Shown: positions 52,090 to 61,595 of the stretch, piece after piece
How positions within the stretch are numbered: the stretch's first letter is position 1
Layout of the letters: each line of letters starts with the position of its first letter
NCBI GenBank assembly: GCA_022573285.1
Contig: JACZUF010000001.1
Location: 62,001 to 126,000 of the forward strand
Source of the DNA: Chloroflexota bacterium
GTDB taxonomy: Bacteria; Chloroflexota; Dehalococcoidia; Lucifugimonadales; UBA3495
Direction: 5' to 3'
Length of the DNA: 64,000 bases
The notes under the pieces: generated by a model
Seen by the model: the letters and a program-made list of their open reading frames with translations, nothing else
Databases searched by the model: none
Told to the model about the DNA's origin: nothing
Position numbers and translations under genes: made by a program

Positions 52090-52863
52090 ATGGCCACTCA
52101 GATTGCGCCCGAAGTAGATATCTTACGCAGAGAGATCCAGGAGAAATACACCGAGGTAGCAAGTAGTCCCGAGCTGACCTTTCACTTCCACCATGGCTTA
52201 CCCCTGGCCAAGATTCTGGAGTATCCCGAAGACCTTTTGGCCGGCCTGCCGCCGGAGGCCGTGGAGTCTTTCGCCGGAGTGGGCAATCCCTTCTCCGTGG
52301 GCGAGATCGCTCCCGGCGAAACGGTGCTGGACATCGGCTCGGGGTGCGGCTTCGATTGCATGATCGCCGGCAGGTTCGTCGGTCCCACCGGCAAAGTGAT
52401 CGGCGTGGACATGACCGACGCCATGTTGGAACGGTCCCGGAAGACCGCCAAAAGCCTGGGGCTCGCCCAGGTCGAATTCAAGAAGGGCTTCGCCGAGGAA
52501 TTGCCCGTCCCCGACAATTCGGTGGACGTAGTCATCTCCAACGGCGTGATCAATCTGACTCCCGACAAATATGCGGTGTTCAAAGAGGTTTTCCGGGTCT
52601 TGAAGCCCGGCGGACGCCTGCATCTGGCTGACATTGTGGTCTACAAACAGGTGCCCGACGAGGCCAAAGAAGACGTGGACCTCTGGACCGCTTGAATCGG
52701 CGGCGCTCTCCTGGCAGGAGAGTATCTTGACGCCATACAGAGTTCCGGCCTGGCCGATGTGGAACTGGTATCCACCAAAGACGTGTTCTTGGGGGCGGGG
52801 GGTGAAGAGAGTGCCCACAACTTCGAGACCATGGGCGCCAACATCCGGGCCAGAAAGCCGTAA
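52090..52863 (+). CDS. ArsM-like SAM methyltransferase, selenoprotein (Sec202)
   Basis: The 257-residue frame reads DLWTA-U-IGGALLAGEYLDAI, with the UGA at 52693-52695 and a clear ArsM-like continuation to 52863. LDIGSGCGFD is the SAM loop and VISNGVINLTPDKYAVFKEV the catalytic region; ArsM has Cys in place of this Gly and of the Sec. The hairpin CTCTCCT-ggc-AGGAGAG (52706-52722) follows, with its loop 17 nt from the UGA. It starts 54 bp after its paralogue, with a GGGGGAAAG site. The Sec may bind a soft metal or metalloid, or help methyl transfer to selenium; substrate unknown. Confidence 0.92.
52706..52722 (+). promoter_or_regulatory. Candidate SECIS hairpin (methyltransferase 2)
   Basis: A perfect 7 bp stem CTCTCCT/AGGAGAG closes a GGC loop that begins 17 nt after the UGA at 52693-52695. 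Confidence 0.88.
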
Positions 52864-52886
52864 TCAAACAACCGGAATCCTAAACG

Positions 52887-52920
52887 AAAGGGCCTCCAAC
52901 CGTGGCGGCGGAGGCCCTTG
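52887..52920 (+). terminator. Terminator-like hairpin after the methyltransferase pair
   Basis: AAGGGCCTCC and GGAGGCCCTT form a 10 bp stem around aaccgtggcggc, followed by a weak GTTATG. It ends the methyltransferase unit. Confidence 0.7.
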
Positions 52921-53143
52921 TTATGTCAATGAGCCGCGGCATCGTAAACCCAATCGGGTCCCGGTCCAGCTTGAACTGGGTATCTCTTTGGGTTTATGAT
53001 TGGTCAACCGCCAGGTACTGCTTCAGGTATCCGGCAGCGCAAATTTCCCCGTCCGCGATTCGCCCTAAAGAACGGCGCGCCGATTTTCGGCGGCCGTTAA
53101 GTATCTCTCTTTTGCGGTAGGTGGACCAGGCATATACGATTAG

Positions 53144-55000
53144 ATGGTAATCCTCATTCGTATCACCAAGATTGCGTGGCAGTTCCGCGCCCGCCTGATC
53201 TTTGCTTATCTGAGCTTCATAGCCGCGATCGGCGTCTCCCTGCTCATACCCCATATATTCGGTGAAGCCATCGACCTCCTGGTCGCCGTCGATGGAGACG
53301 GCGTCGTCGGAAAAGCAGTCAGCACCAGCACCCTCGCCTACCTAGCCCTGGCTCTTCTTGGCGCCAGCTTGTTGCGCGGTTTCCTGGATTTCGCCCGCAC
53401 CTACTGCACGGACTCTCTGTCCCAGAAGGTCTCTTACGACATCCGCAACAAGTTCTACGACAAGCTCCAGCACCTGAGTTTCGCCTACCACGACAAGGAA
53501 CACACCGGTGAGTTGATGTCCAAGGCCACGGCGGACGTCGAGGCGATCCGGCGGTTCGTCAACATGGGCTTGGTCCGCGCGCTGGAAGTTGTCGTCCGCC
53601 TAGTGGCCCTGCTATTGATCTTGAACCTCATGAACTGGCAGCTAACCCTCATCAGCCTGGCCTTTGTGCCCTTCATCATCATCCGCTCTTCCTTGGTCAT
53701 GGGAAGGCTCCGGCGGATGTGGCTGCAGGTCCAGCTGCGGATGGGCGAAGCGGTAACAATCCTTCAGGAGAACCTGGTCGGCATCCACGTGGTGAAGGCC
53801 TTTGCCTCCGAGGAATTCGAGAAGAAGAAATTCGCCAAGAAAGCCCAGGAACTGCGGGAAGAGTACTTCCAGTCGGAGCGGCTGCAGGGCACAAATAGCG
53901 CCTGGATGACCTTCTTCTTCACCTCGGGCTTGGGCCTGATTCTCTGGTACGGGGGATGGGAAGTGATCCGGGGAAACATGTCCCCCGGCGACCTGACCAA
54001 ATTCATCCTCTACCTGAGCCAGTTGACCTTCCCCATCCGGATGTCATCCTTCATCATCAACTCCTTCTCCAGGGCCATCACTTCGGGCGGCCGCATCTTC
54101 GACGTTCTGGACGCCGAATCTCCGGTGGTGGAGAAACCAAACGCCAGGGTATTCGAGAGGCCCCAGGGACGCGTGGAATTCGAAAATGTGTCTTTCGCCT
54201 ACGAGGGGCGGATGCCGGCATTGCAGCACCTCAACATCTCGGCCGAGCCGGGCCAGATAACCGCCATCCTGGGCGCTCCCGGCAGCGGCAAGAGCACCAT
54301 CGTCAACCTGCTGCCCCGGTTCTACGACGTTAACGAAGGGCGCATCACGATAGATGGCCAGGACATCCGGGAGTTTACATTGGAGTCCCTGCGCCACAAC
54401 GTGGGGATCGTCCAACAAGATGTTTTTCTGTTCGGCGCCACCATCCACGACAACATCGCCTACGGAGTAAAAGACGCCACCCGGGAAGACGTGATCCGCG
54501 CCGCCACCGTGGCCCAACTCCACGATCACATCGAGTCACTGCCCGACGGCTACGACACCTGGGTCGGGGAGCGCGGCGCAACCCTTTCCGGCGGCCAACG
54601 CCAACGGCTGTCCATCGCCCGCAGTATCCTGATCGACCCGCCGGTCCTGATCTTGGACGACTCCACATCCAGCGTCGATGTCCAGACCGAACGTATGATT
54701 CACCGGGCAATGGTCAACGTGATGAAGGACCGGACGACCTTCGTAATTGCCCACCGCCTGAGCACCGTCCGGGAAGCGGACCTGATTGTGGTGTTGAAAG
54801 ACGGCCAGATCGCGGAGCAGGGGACCCATGAAGAACTCTTGGCGGCAAACGGCTTCTACCGCGATATCCACGACCTCCAATTGCTGCCTCAAGAGGAGTT
54901 GCTGTTGGACGCCTCTCTGACTCCAGAGAGCGGTATTCAGGCCGACGGCGCCGGTGGCGGCGGGAGGCCACGTCTGGCTTCTGAATTAGGAGACGACTGA
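53144..55000 (+). CDS. ABC exporter half, degenerate ATPase site (TM287-like)
   Basis: The 618 residues have six membrane helices (about 15-320) and an ATPase domain with Walker A GAPGSGKST at 377-385, signature LSGGQRQRL and Walker B LILDDSTSSVD, with Asp506 in place of the catalytic Glu. Such a degenerate site is typical of one half of heterodimeric exporters such as TM287/288. The stop overlaps the start of its partner (TGATG). Confidence 0.95.
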   Translation: MVILIRITKIAWQFRARLIFAYLSFIAAIGVSLLIPHIFGEAIDLLVAVDGDGVVGKAVSTSTLAYLALALLGASLLRGFLDFARTYCTDSLSQKVSYDIRNKFYDKLQHLSFAYHDKEHTGELMSKATADVEAIRRFVNMGLVRALEVVVRLVALLLILNLMNWQLTLISLAFVPFIIIRSSLVMGRLRRMWLQVQLRMGEAVTILQENLVGIHVVKAFASEEFEKKKFAKKAQELREEYFQSERLQGTNSAWMTFFFTSGLGLILWYGGWEVIRGNMSPGDLTKFILYLSQLTFPIRMSSFIINSFSRAITSGGRIFDVLDAESPVVEKPNARVFERPQGRVEFENVSFAYEGRMPALQHLNISAEPGQITAILGAPGSGKSTIVNLLPRFYDVNEGRITIDGQDIREFTLESLRHNVGIVQQDVFLFGATIHDNIAYGVKDATREDVIRAATVAQLHDHIESLPDGYDTWVGERGATLSGGQRQRLSIARSILIDPPVLILDDSTSSVDVQTERMIHRAMVNVMKDRTTFVIAHRLSTVREADLIVVLKDGQIAEQGTHEELLAANGFYRDIHDLQLLPQEELLLDASLTPESGIQADGAGGGGRPRLASELGDD

Positions 55001-56922
55001 TGCGAGCTGCGGGACCGGGAGGAGGAGTCGGCGGCATGATGGGCGGCATGCGGGGCATGGGCGCACACGGGATGAACGTCGCCAACATGGACAATCTGAC
55101 CGACGATACGATTGTCGGCTCGGCGTACGACCACAAGGTCGTGGTCCGGTTGATGACCTACATCTGGCCCTACAAGCGGGATGCCTTCATCGCCTTGGCC
55201 GCAGTGCTGGTCTATACCCTTGGCAACGTGGCCGTCCCCTGGTTGATATTGAAAGGCATCACCTGGGCCATCGAACCCGGCGACATCTCGCACCTGCACA
55301 TAATCGGCCTCATCTTCGTAGGCGTCACCATCATCCATTTCGGAGCGAATTTCGTCCAGTTCGTCTACATGCCCAAGGTCGGGCAGGGGATCCTTTATTC
55401 CCTGCGCACCGGCATGTTCAACCACCTGCAGGAGCTTTCACCTTCGTTCTTCCACCGCACGCCGGTGGGCCGCATCATGTCCCGGAGCCAGAGCGATGTC
55501 CTCCAACTCCAAGAGACCTTTGAACTGATTGTCCAGAGCTTTTCGGACATCCTCAGCTTGGTGGGCATCATCATCATCATGGTGGTGATCGACTGGCAGT
55601 TGGCGCTGGTCACCATGAGCATCCTGCCGGTGCTCTTCTTCGTGCTGGGTTATTGGCAGAAGTTCGCCCGGCACTCTTTCATGCGCATCCGCCGGGCCAT
55701 CGCCATGGTCAACGGCGAGTACAACCAGAACATCACCGGAGTCCGGGTCGTGGAGAGCTTCAACCGGCAGGAAACCAATATGGAGCACTTCGACGAACTG
55801 AACACCGAGCACTTGAACGCCAACCTGGAAGCCAGCCGGTACTCCGGCGCACTCCAGCCGTTTGTGGAAGTCCTGATGGGGATCGGAATGGGTTTCGGCG
55901 TTGTTCTGATGGGCGGCATCATGGTCAAAGGCGGAAGTCTCGACTATGCGGTAATGCTGGTCTTCGCCCTATATATCCAACGGTTCTTCGAGCCGGTGCG
56001 CCACCTGACGATGCAGTACAGTCAACTGCAGCGGGCCATGGCCGCCGGCGTTCGCATCTTTGAGGTCTTGGACCTGAAACCCGAGGTGGTGGACAAGCCC
56101 GGCGCCATCGAGTTGCCCGAGATACGAGGTGAGATCAAGTTCGAAGACGTGAGCTTCCACTACGTGCCCGGCGTGGAGGTGTTGAAGGGAATCAATCTGC
56201 ACATCAAGCCGGGACAGAACGTGGCCTTGGTCGGCTCCACCGGCGCCGGCAAGAGCACCTTCGTGACCCTGATACACCGGTTCGCCGACGTTACGAATGG
56301 GCGCATCACCGTTGACGGCCACGACATCCGGGACGTTACCCGCCATTCGCTGGTCAGTCAGATGAGCATGGTGCTGCAGGAGCCCTACCTGTTTTCCGGC
56401 ACGGTGGCCGACAACATCCGTTACAACGACGAAAACGCCACCGACGACGACGTGGTGGCCGCCGCCCAGACCGTTGGGGCCCACGACTTCATCATGTCCC
56501 TTAATCTGGGTTACAACACGGTGCTGGCCGAACGGGGCATCAACCTAAGCGTGGGCCAGCGGCAGTTGCTCAGCTTCGCCCGGGCGGTGGTCGGGAACCC
56601 GCGGGTCATCATACTGGACGAGGCTACCGCCAACATCGACACCCATACCGAAGTTCTGATTCAGCGGGCTCTGCAGCGGGTGTTGCAGGGCCGGACTTCC
56701 ATCGTCATCGCCCACCGGCTCTCCACGGTGCGGAACGCCGACAACATCGTGGTGTTGGACCACGGCGAGTTGGTGGAGATGGGCAGCCACGAAGAACTGC
56801 TGGCCAAAAAGGGTGGAGTTTACGCCAGGCTATACGCGGTCAATTATAACCTTCCCACCGACGATGATGAGCAATCGCTCCAGGGAGGGCCGTCCTTGGC
56901 GCCGGTGCCGGCCGACGACTGA
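55000..56922 (+). CDS. ABC exporter half, catalytic partner (TM288-like)
   Basis: The 640 residues have an unusual Gly/Met-rich N-terminus (GGVGGMMGGMRGMGAHGMN), six membrane helices and an ATPase domain with Walker A GSTGAGKST at 412-420, signature LSVGQRQ and Walker B IILDEATANID with the catalytic Glu541. With the previous gene it forms a heterodimeric multidrug/lipid exporter. A terminator follows. Confidence 0.95.
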   Translation: MRAAGPGGGVGGMMGGMRGMGAHGMNVANMDNLTDDTIVGSAYDHKVVVRLMTYIWPYKRDAFIALAAVLVYTLGNVAVPWLILKGITWAIEPGDISHLHIIGLIFVGVTIIHFGANFVQFVYMPKVGQGILYSLRTGMFNHLQELSPSFFHRTPVGRIMSRSQSDVLQLQETFELIVQSFSDILSLVGIIIIMVVIDWQLALVTMSILPVLFFVLGYWQKFARHSFMRIRRAIAMVNGEYNQNITGVRVVESFNRQETNMEHFDELNTEHLNANLEASRYSGALQPFVEVLMGIGMGFGVVLMGGIMVKGGSLDYAVMLVFALYIQRFFEPVRHLTMQYSQLQRAMAAGVRIFEVLDLKPEVVDKPGAIELPEIRGEIKFEDVSFHYVPGVEVLKGINLHIKPGQNVALVGSTGAGKSTFVTLIHRFADVTNGRITVDGHDIRDVTRHSLVSQMSMVLQEPYLFSGTVADNIRYNDENATDDDVVAAAQTVGAHDFIMSLNLGYNTVLAERGINLSVGQRQLLSFARAVVGNPRVIILDEATANIDTHTEVLIQRALQRVLQGRTSIVIAHRLSTVRNADNIVVLDHGELVEMGSHEELLAKKGGVYARLYAVNYNLPTDDDEQSLQGGPSLAPVPADD

Positions 56923-56946
56923 CCCAGGAGCGCCAAGCTTGAAACT

Positions 56947-56978
56947 CAAAAGGCCCGCTTGATAGCGGGCCTTTTTGA
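56947..56978 (+). terminator. Rho-independent terminator
   Basis: AAAGGCCCGCT-tgat-AGCGGGCCTTT forms an 11 bp stem followed by TTG. It ends the ABC exporter pair and may also serve the convergent DsbA gene. Confidence 0.88.
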
Positions 56979-57007
56979 TGCCGTTAAGGAATCGGGCCAG
57001 GAGTTGG

Positions 57008-57664
57008 TTACGAATCTGAAGCCGGTGGGACTCCCTCGTTCAGGAAACGCTCCATGGCCGACTTGAAGATGTTGTAGGGATGGGCGCCGGTGAAGAGCAG
57101 GTTGCCCACCAAGAAGGTGGGGATGCCGCTGATCCCGTACTTCAGCGCCTCCTGGTACTGGCCCATGACCGCATCGGCGTAGGTCTTCTCCTCCAGGTGC
57201 TTCACCATGTCGTCGGCGTCCAGGTCCACGCTGTGGGCCACCGCGTGAAGCACTTCGAGCTCGCCCAGGTCCTTCCGGTCCTCCCAGAACGCCTTGTAGG
57301 CGGCGTGGTGGAACTCCATGAACTTACCGTGCTGCTGGGCGTACTCGGTGGCCTCCAGGGCGTACAGAGTATTGGGGGTCCGGCCCGGCGGCTTCATGAT
57401 CAGACCGGCATCTTTGGCCTGGCCCCGCAGCGGCTCGGACAGTTCGTCGGCGGTCTCGCCGGGACGTTGGGGCCGGTCCGCGCCTTCTTTGGGGGTGTCG
57501 GGACGCAGCAGATAGGCCCGGCCCTCAACGGTAATGTCGTACTCGTTGGCCAATTTGTCGACCCGCTCCAGGCCGACGTAGCACCAGGGTCAAATATAGT
57601 CGTACCAAACCGCGATACGAACCGGCTCGTTGTCCTGTTTGGTGGTCTGGGCTTCTTCGGCCAT
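57008..57664 (-). CDS. DsbA/FrnE-family oxidoreductase, selenoprotein (Sec25, UPWC)
   Basis: The 218-residue frame begins at ATG 57664 after AGGAGGGG and reads VRIAVWYDYI-U-PWCYVGLERV, with the UGA at 57592-57590. Thus the CXXC active site is UXXC. A minimal annotation starts only at MANEYDI and would lose the whole active site. The rest is the FrnE-type thioredoxin fold with a helical insert and ISGIPTFLVGNLLFTGA, the cis-Pro loop, near the C-terminus. The hairpin at 57577-57557 has its loop 19 nt after the UGA. No signal peptide, so it acts in the cytoplasm. Redox with Sec gives a low pKa nucleophile. Confidence 0.92.
57557..57577 (-). promoter_or_regulatory. Candidate SECIS hairpin (DsbA gene)
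   Basis: On the minus strand GTCGGCC and GGTCGAC pair over 7 bp with one G-U and close the loop TGGAGCG, whose first base is 20 nt after the UGA at 57592-57590. Confidence 0.7.
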
Positions 57665-57796
57665 TTGACCCCTCCTGCCGGGCACGGCGCAGCGCCGACC
57701 GTATGGGATGAATGTCCTAACAGGGTATCACCAACTGGGGGACGGCCACCACAAATTTAGGGCGGGCCGCGGTCCAAGCCCAAACCGGCGCCCGGT

Positions 57797-58504
57797 CTAA
57801 CTCAGGCCCTCCAATATCTGGCTCAACTCAGACAGGCCGGCGATTTTTGGACAGTCCACGGCATCAGGGCCGTACCCGCTCCGGTCGATAAGGACCGCCC
57901 GCATCCCAACGCCCTGGGCGCCCAAGACATCGGAACGGAGCTGGTCGCCGACATGAACGACTTCTTCGGGCTTTGCCCCGACCCGCTTCAGGGCAGCCAT
58001 AAAGATGGGCGGGTGGGGTTTTTCCATCCCGACTTCTTCTGAACTCACCATGAAATCCAAGTAGGGCGACAGGCCGACCTGCCGGCACAATTCGCCCAGG
58101 TCCCGGCGCAGGTTGGTGATCACCCCCACCTTGTAGCCCGCCTCTCTGAGTTGTTCCAAAGCGGGCACAACATCATTGAAGGGGATGAAGTCTTTGGGGA
58201 CCGACATGGCCAACTTCCAGACCCTTTGGGCCAGGTCCATGGTAACGGCAACCCCGGCGGTTTCCAGTATCAACTGCTCGTAACGGCCAAAGAATTCGAG
58301 GCGGTCTTCCTCGGAACGATTGGAGAGGGGGCGGTCTTCATTCTCCCGGTTGAAGAGCACGTCGGCTACGGCATAGCCGCGGATGATGGCCTCCTCCCGA
58401 ACGGTCAGCCCGAGTTCGTGGCAGGCGGCCTGCTGTATCTCCTCCAGTGGAGGCCAGAACCGGACCAGCGTGTTGTAGAAGTCAAATGAGACCGCTTTGA
58501 TCAT
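57797..58504 (-). CDS. HAD-superfamily hydrolase, haloacid dehalogenase-like
   Basis: The 235 residues from ATG 58504 have motif I SFDFYNTLV, with Asp8 as nucleophile and Tyr10 at the dehalogenase position, motif II VITNLRRD, Lys in VGMEKPHPPIF and motif IV HVGDQLRSDVLGAQGVGM. The frame extends upstream to 58621, but that part lacks a HAD-like sequence. It is similar in layout to the HAD at 40096. Substrate unknown. Confidence 0.88.
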   Translation of the reverse strand: MIKAVSFDFYNTLVRFWPPLEEIQQAACHELGLTVREEAIIRGYAVADVLFNRENEDRPLSNRSEEDRLEFFGRYEQLILETAGVAVTMDLAQRVWKLAMSVPKDFIPFNDVVPALEQLREAGYKVGVITNLRRDLGELCRQVGLSPYLDFMVSSEEVGMEKPHPPIFMAALKRVGAKPEEVVHVGDQLRSDVLGAQGVGMRAVLIDRSGYGPDAVDCPKIAGLSELSQILEGLS

Positions 58505-58667
58505 CAGCCCGCCATGTGGAGGCAGTCCAAGAAGCGCCGCAGAAAAAGCAACCGCCCGTTTACCAACCTCCCCGATTTCGATCGGGGGACGGGTCAACGG
58601 GCCAAGCTGAAGCGAGGGCATTCTAGCATAAGACAGTATTGATGGGAATCGATTCTGGCCGTGGGGC

Positions 58668-58673
58668 TATAAT
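58668..58673 (+). promoter_or_regulatory. Possible -10 box of rpiB
   Basis: TATAAT lies about 140 bp before the rpiB ATG. No clear -35 sequence was seen at the right distance. Confidence 0.3.
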
Positions 58674-58814
58674 ACTTAGGGCTGGGCTCTATTTAAACTC
58701 CGCATGGAGCCTTTCGGCGGCTCCTAGCCGTCCTCCATAGCAACGCCTTGAACGGCCTTGCGCCTGCCTGGCCCAGTCGGTATGCTGGGGATACTGTCCG
58801 GACGGAGTAACTTG

Positions 58815-59270
58815 ATGAAAGTGGCCATCGGCGCAGACCACGCTGGTTTCGAATTGAAAGGCGAGATAGTCAGGTGGCTGGAATCTGCGGGACACCAGGT
58901 CAAGGACCTCGGCGCCCACGTCATGGACCCCGACGACGATTATCCCGATTCTGCTGTCGCGGTAGCCAATTCGTTGCGTTCGGGAGAAATGGAAAGGGGC
59001 GTCATCATCTGCGGCAGCGGGGTCGGCGCCTGCATCACCGCCAACAAGGTGAAGGGCATCCGGGCCTGCCTTTGCCATGACACCTACACGGCCCGGCAGG
59101 GCGTCCAGCACGACGACATGAATGTGGTGTGCATCGGCGGGCGGGTCATCGGAATCGAGCTGACCAAGGCCGTGTTGGAGGCTTTCTTGGAAGCCCGCTT
59201 CCTACCCGAGCCCCGATTTCAGCGGCGATTGGAAAAGCTCGCCCAGATCGAACAAAACGGGTTTATCTAG
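58815..59270 (+). CDS. rpiB: Ribose-5-phosphate isomerase B
   Basis: The 151-residue protein has MKVAIGADHAGFELKGE at the start, the phosphate and catalytic Cys loop CGSGVGACITANKVKGIRA, and CHDTYTARQGVQHDDMN, as in RpiB/LacAB. It interconverts ribose 5- and ribulose 5-phosphate. The ATG at 58815 follows CGGAGTAA. In most RpiB the active-site Cys is in GTGIG; here the loop reads CGSGVGA, normal for the family. It is convergent with otsB. Confidence 0.95.
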   Translation: MKVAIGADHAGFELKGEIVRWLESAGHQVKDLGAHVMDPDDDYPDSAVAVANSLRSGEMERGVIICGSGVGACITANKVKGIRACLCHDTYTARQGVQHDDMNVVCIGGRVIGIELTKAVLEAFLEARFLPEPRFQRRLEKLAQIEQNGFI

Positions 59271-59277
59271 AGTACCG

Positions 59278-60060
59278 TCACAGCTGGACCAGCAGCGCCA
59301 GCACCTGGCCAACCTCCGCGGGCGAATCCAGATGGTGGAGCGCCAGGGTTCTCTCCCGGATCGGGCCAACGTACACCGCCAATCCTCCGGCGTCTTGCAC
59401 CGCGACAAAACCATCCTCGTCGGTCTCGTCGTCGCCGAAGAACATCGGTAATGGGTTGTCCCCGCATTCTTCCCGTATCTTCTCTATGGCCTTGCCCTTT
59501 CCCCAGTCCAGGTTGGGCCTGACCTCCACCACCTTCTTGCCCCTGGTGATCTTCAACTGCCCCGCGTCCACATACGGCGCGGCGGCCGCCACAACCGTGC
59601 TGTCCACCAGGGCGCCGTAGGAATCGGGAGTGTTCCTGAAGTGGACGGTCAGGGTCAGCCGTTTGTTGTCCACCAGGATGCCGGGGACCTCCATCAATTC
59701 CCGCTCCAACAACCGGGTTACCTCAGCCAGGGACGCCCCGAAGGCCGGGGCCTCCGGATGCACGAAGTCCATCCCTAGGCCCCTCATCTCCAGACCGTGA
59801 TTTCCCGCGTAGACCAGGCCGTGGATGGCCACCAAGACCTCCAAATCGGCCAGGGCCCGGCCGCTGACGACTCCCACGACATACCGGTCCATACCGGCCA
59901 GGGCCGAGAGTGACCGGCGCGTTTCATCCGACAACGTCGCAAGTTCGGGACGGGCGACGATGGGCGTCAGGGTGCCGTCGTAGTCGAATAGCAGGAGTAC
60001 CCGCGGCGCGCTTGCCAATTGGCGGCACACGCTGGGCCAGATGTTGAGCAGATGGGGCAT
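59278..60060 (-). CDS. otsB: Trehalose-6-phosphate phosphatase
   Basis: The 260 residues are a HAD phosphatase with motif I LLFDYDGTLTPI (Asp26, Asp28), motif II VVSGRALADLE, GNHGLEM for substrate binding, GKKVVEVRP and motif IV FFGDDETDEDGF. It removes the phosphate from trehalose 6-phosphate. It starts 26 bp after otsA, so the two form an operon; the frame upstream is a shadow of otsA. Trehalose serves as compatible solute and stress protectant. Confidence 0.95.
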   Translation of the reverse strand: MPHLLNIWPSVCRQLASAPRVLLLFDYDGTLTPIVARPELATLSDETRRSLSALAGMDRYVVGVVSGRALADLEVLVAIHGLVYAGNHGLEMRGLGMDFVHPEAPAFGASLAEVTRLLERELMEVPGILVDNKRLTLTVHFRNTPDSYGALVDSTVVAAAAPYVDAGQLKITRGKKVVEVRPNLDWGKGKAIEKIREECGDNPLPMFFGDDETDEDGFVAVQDAGGLAVYVGPIRERTLALHHLDSPAEVGQVLALLVQL

Positions 60061-60086
60061 TGAATCAGGCGGCTGGAGCGGCCGGA

Positions 60087-61595
60087 CTAAAAGCTCCGGA
60101 CGGGGCGGCGGGACCGGCGGGTGCCCTGCATCAGGTCCACGAAGAGGCGGGCGGCCCACAGGTAGATGTTGTTCTCCTCCACCACGCTGCGCATCCGCAC
60201 CATTCGGCCGTGGCGTTCCTCGTAGGGCATCTCCACGGCCTCGCAGATGGCGTCGGCGAATTTCTCGGTGGCGTAGGGGTTCACGATCACGGAATCGGTC
60301 AACTCGCTGGCAGCCCCGGTGAAGGGGCTCAAGACCAACACGCCGTCTTCGTCGAACCTGCTGGCCACGTATTCTTTGGCCACCAAGTTCATGCCGTCGT
60401 GCAGAGAGCTGACCACGCAGAAGTTGGCGATGCGCCGCAGCGCCGCCAGCGTAACCGCGGGCAGGTCGTCGGGCAGATAGACGATGGGCCGCCAATCGTC
60501 GTGGGCGAAGCGGCCGTTGACGTTGTTCAACTCTTGGTCTATCTGGTCGGATAGACGCTGGTAAGCGTCGATATCGGTCCGGCTCATCACGCCGGCCTGG
60601 ATGAACACGACTTTTCCGATATATTCTGGGTACTTCTCCAGGAACCGCCCGATGGCCCGGATACGGTGGGGGATGCCCTTGGTGTAGTCGATGCGGTCGA
60701 TGCCGAGACCAACGATCATTCCCCCCAGCTTCATCTCCTCGGTCAACCTGTCAATCTCTTCGGTCACTTCGGGGCTTCGGGACTCCTGGGAGATCTGCTC
60801 AAAATCGACGCTGATGGGGAACGGCCTGACCAGTGTCGGTTCCTCATTTTGATAGACCAAGTTGTATTCGTCGTGGACGCTGGAGCCTAAAATCCGGGAC
60901 GCAGCTTCCATGAAATTGTCGCAGTGGTCGCCGATGTGGAAACCAAGGAGGTCGTTGCCCAACAGGCCGTCGAGAAGCTGGTCGCCCCAGGGACAAATGC
61001 GGAATATCTCGTAGGTGGGCCAGGGTATGTGCCAGAACTGGCCGGTGATGATGTTGGGGTCGGCCTCCCTAAGCAGACGGGGCAGCAAGGCCAGATGATA
61101 GTCCTGAGTGAAAACCGCGGCCGGGCGGCCATCGACCTCATCCAAGACCTGCCTGGCGAACTCGTTGTTCACCGACTTATAGGTCTCCCAGTCCGAGGTC
61201 TGAAAGGTGGGCTCGATGAACGCGTTGTGGCACAGCGGCCACAGGCCTTGATTGGAGAAACCGTAGTAATACCCCTGTTGCTCTTCCTCGGTGAGCCAGA
61301 CCAGCCTCAGGGTGTAGGACGGGTCATCGGGAGGTACTTGGATGCGGTTCTTCTCATCGACGGCGTACAAGTCTCCCTTGCCGCCTCCGAAGGCGACCCA
61401 GGTGCCCCCGCATTCTTGCATCAGCGGGTCGATGGCGGTGGTCAGTCCGCCCGCTGGAGAGGCGTAGCTAAGCTCGCCTCCAACCAGATCGTGGACGTAG
61501 GGTTGGCGGTTGGAGACTACGATCAACCGGTAATCACCGATCTCCCGGTGGACTAACCGTCGGAGTTTTTCCCGGGTCCAAGTGGGTTCACCCAT
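60087..61595 (-). CDS. otsA: Trehalose-6-phosphate synthase
   Basis: The 502-residue GT20 glycosyltransferase makes trehalose 6-phosphate from UDP- or GDP-glucose and glucose 6-phosphate. It has SNRQPYVHD at the start, [30 protein letters not shown], and the C-terminal [15 protein letters not shown] and [14 protein letters not shown] 61595 is preferred because AAGGGGTAGGG lies 3 bp upstream; the open frame extends to 61697. otsB follows. Confidence 0.95.
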   Translation of the reverse strand: MGEPTWTREKLRRLVHREIGDYRLIVVSNRQPYVHDLVGGELSYASPAGGLTTAIDPLMQECGGTWVAFGGGKGDLYAVDEKNRIQVPPDDPSYTLRLVWLTEEEQQGYYYGFSNQGLWPLCHNAFIEPTFQTSDWETYKSVNNEFARQVLDEVDGRPAAVFTQDYHLALLPRLLREADPNIITGQFWHIPWPTYEIFRICPWGDQLLDGLLGNDLLGFHIGDHCDNFMEAASRILGSSVHDEYNLVYQNEEPTLVRPFPISVDFEQISQESRSPEVTEEIDRLTEEMKLGGMIVGLGIDRIDYTKGIPHRIRAIGRFLEKYPEYIGKVVFIQAGVMSRTDIDAYQRLSDQIDQELNNVNGRFAHDDWRPIVYLPDDLPAVTLAALRRIANFCVVSSLHDGMNLVAKEYVASRFDEDGVLVLSPFTGAASELTDSVIVNPYATEKFADAICEAVEMPYEERHGRMVRMRSVVEENNIYLWAARLFVDLMQGTRRSRRPVRSF

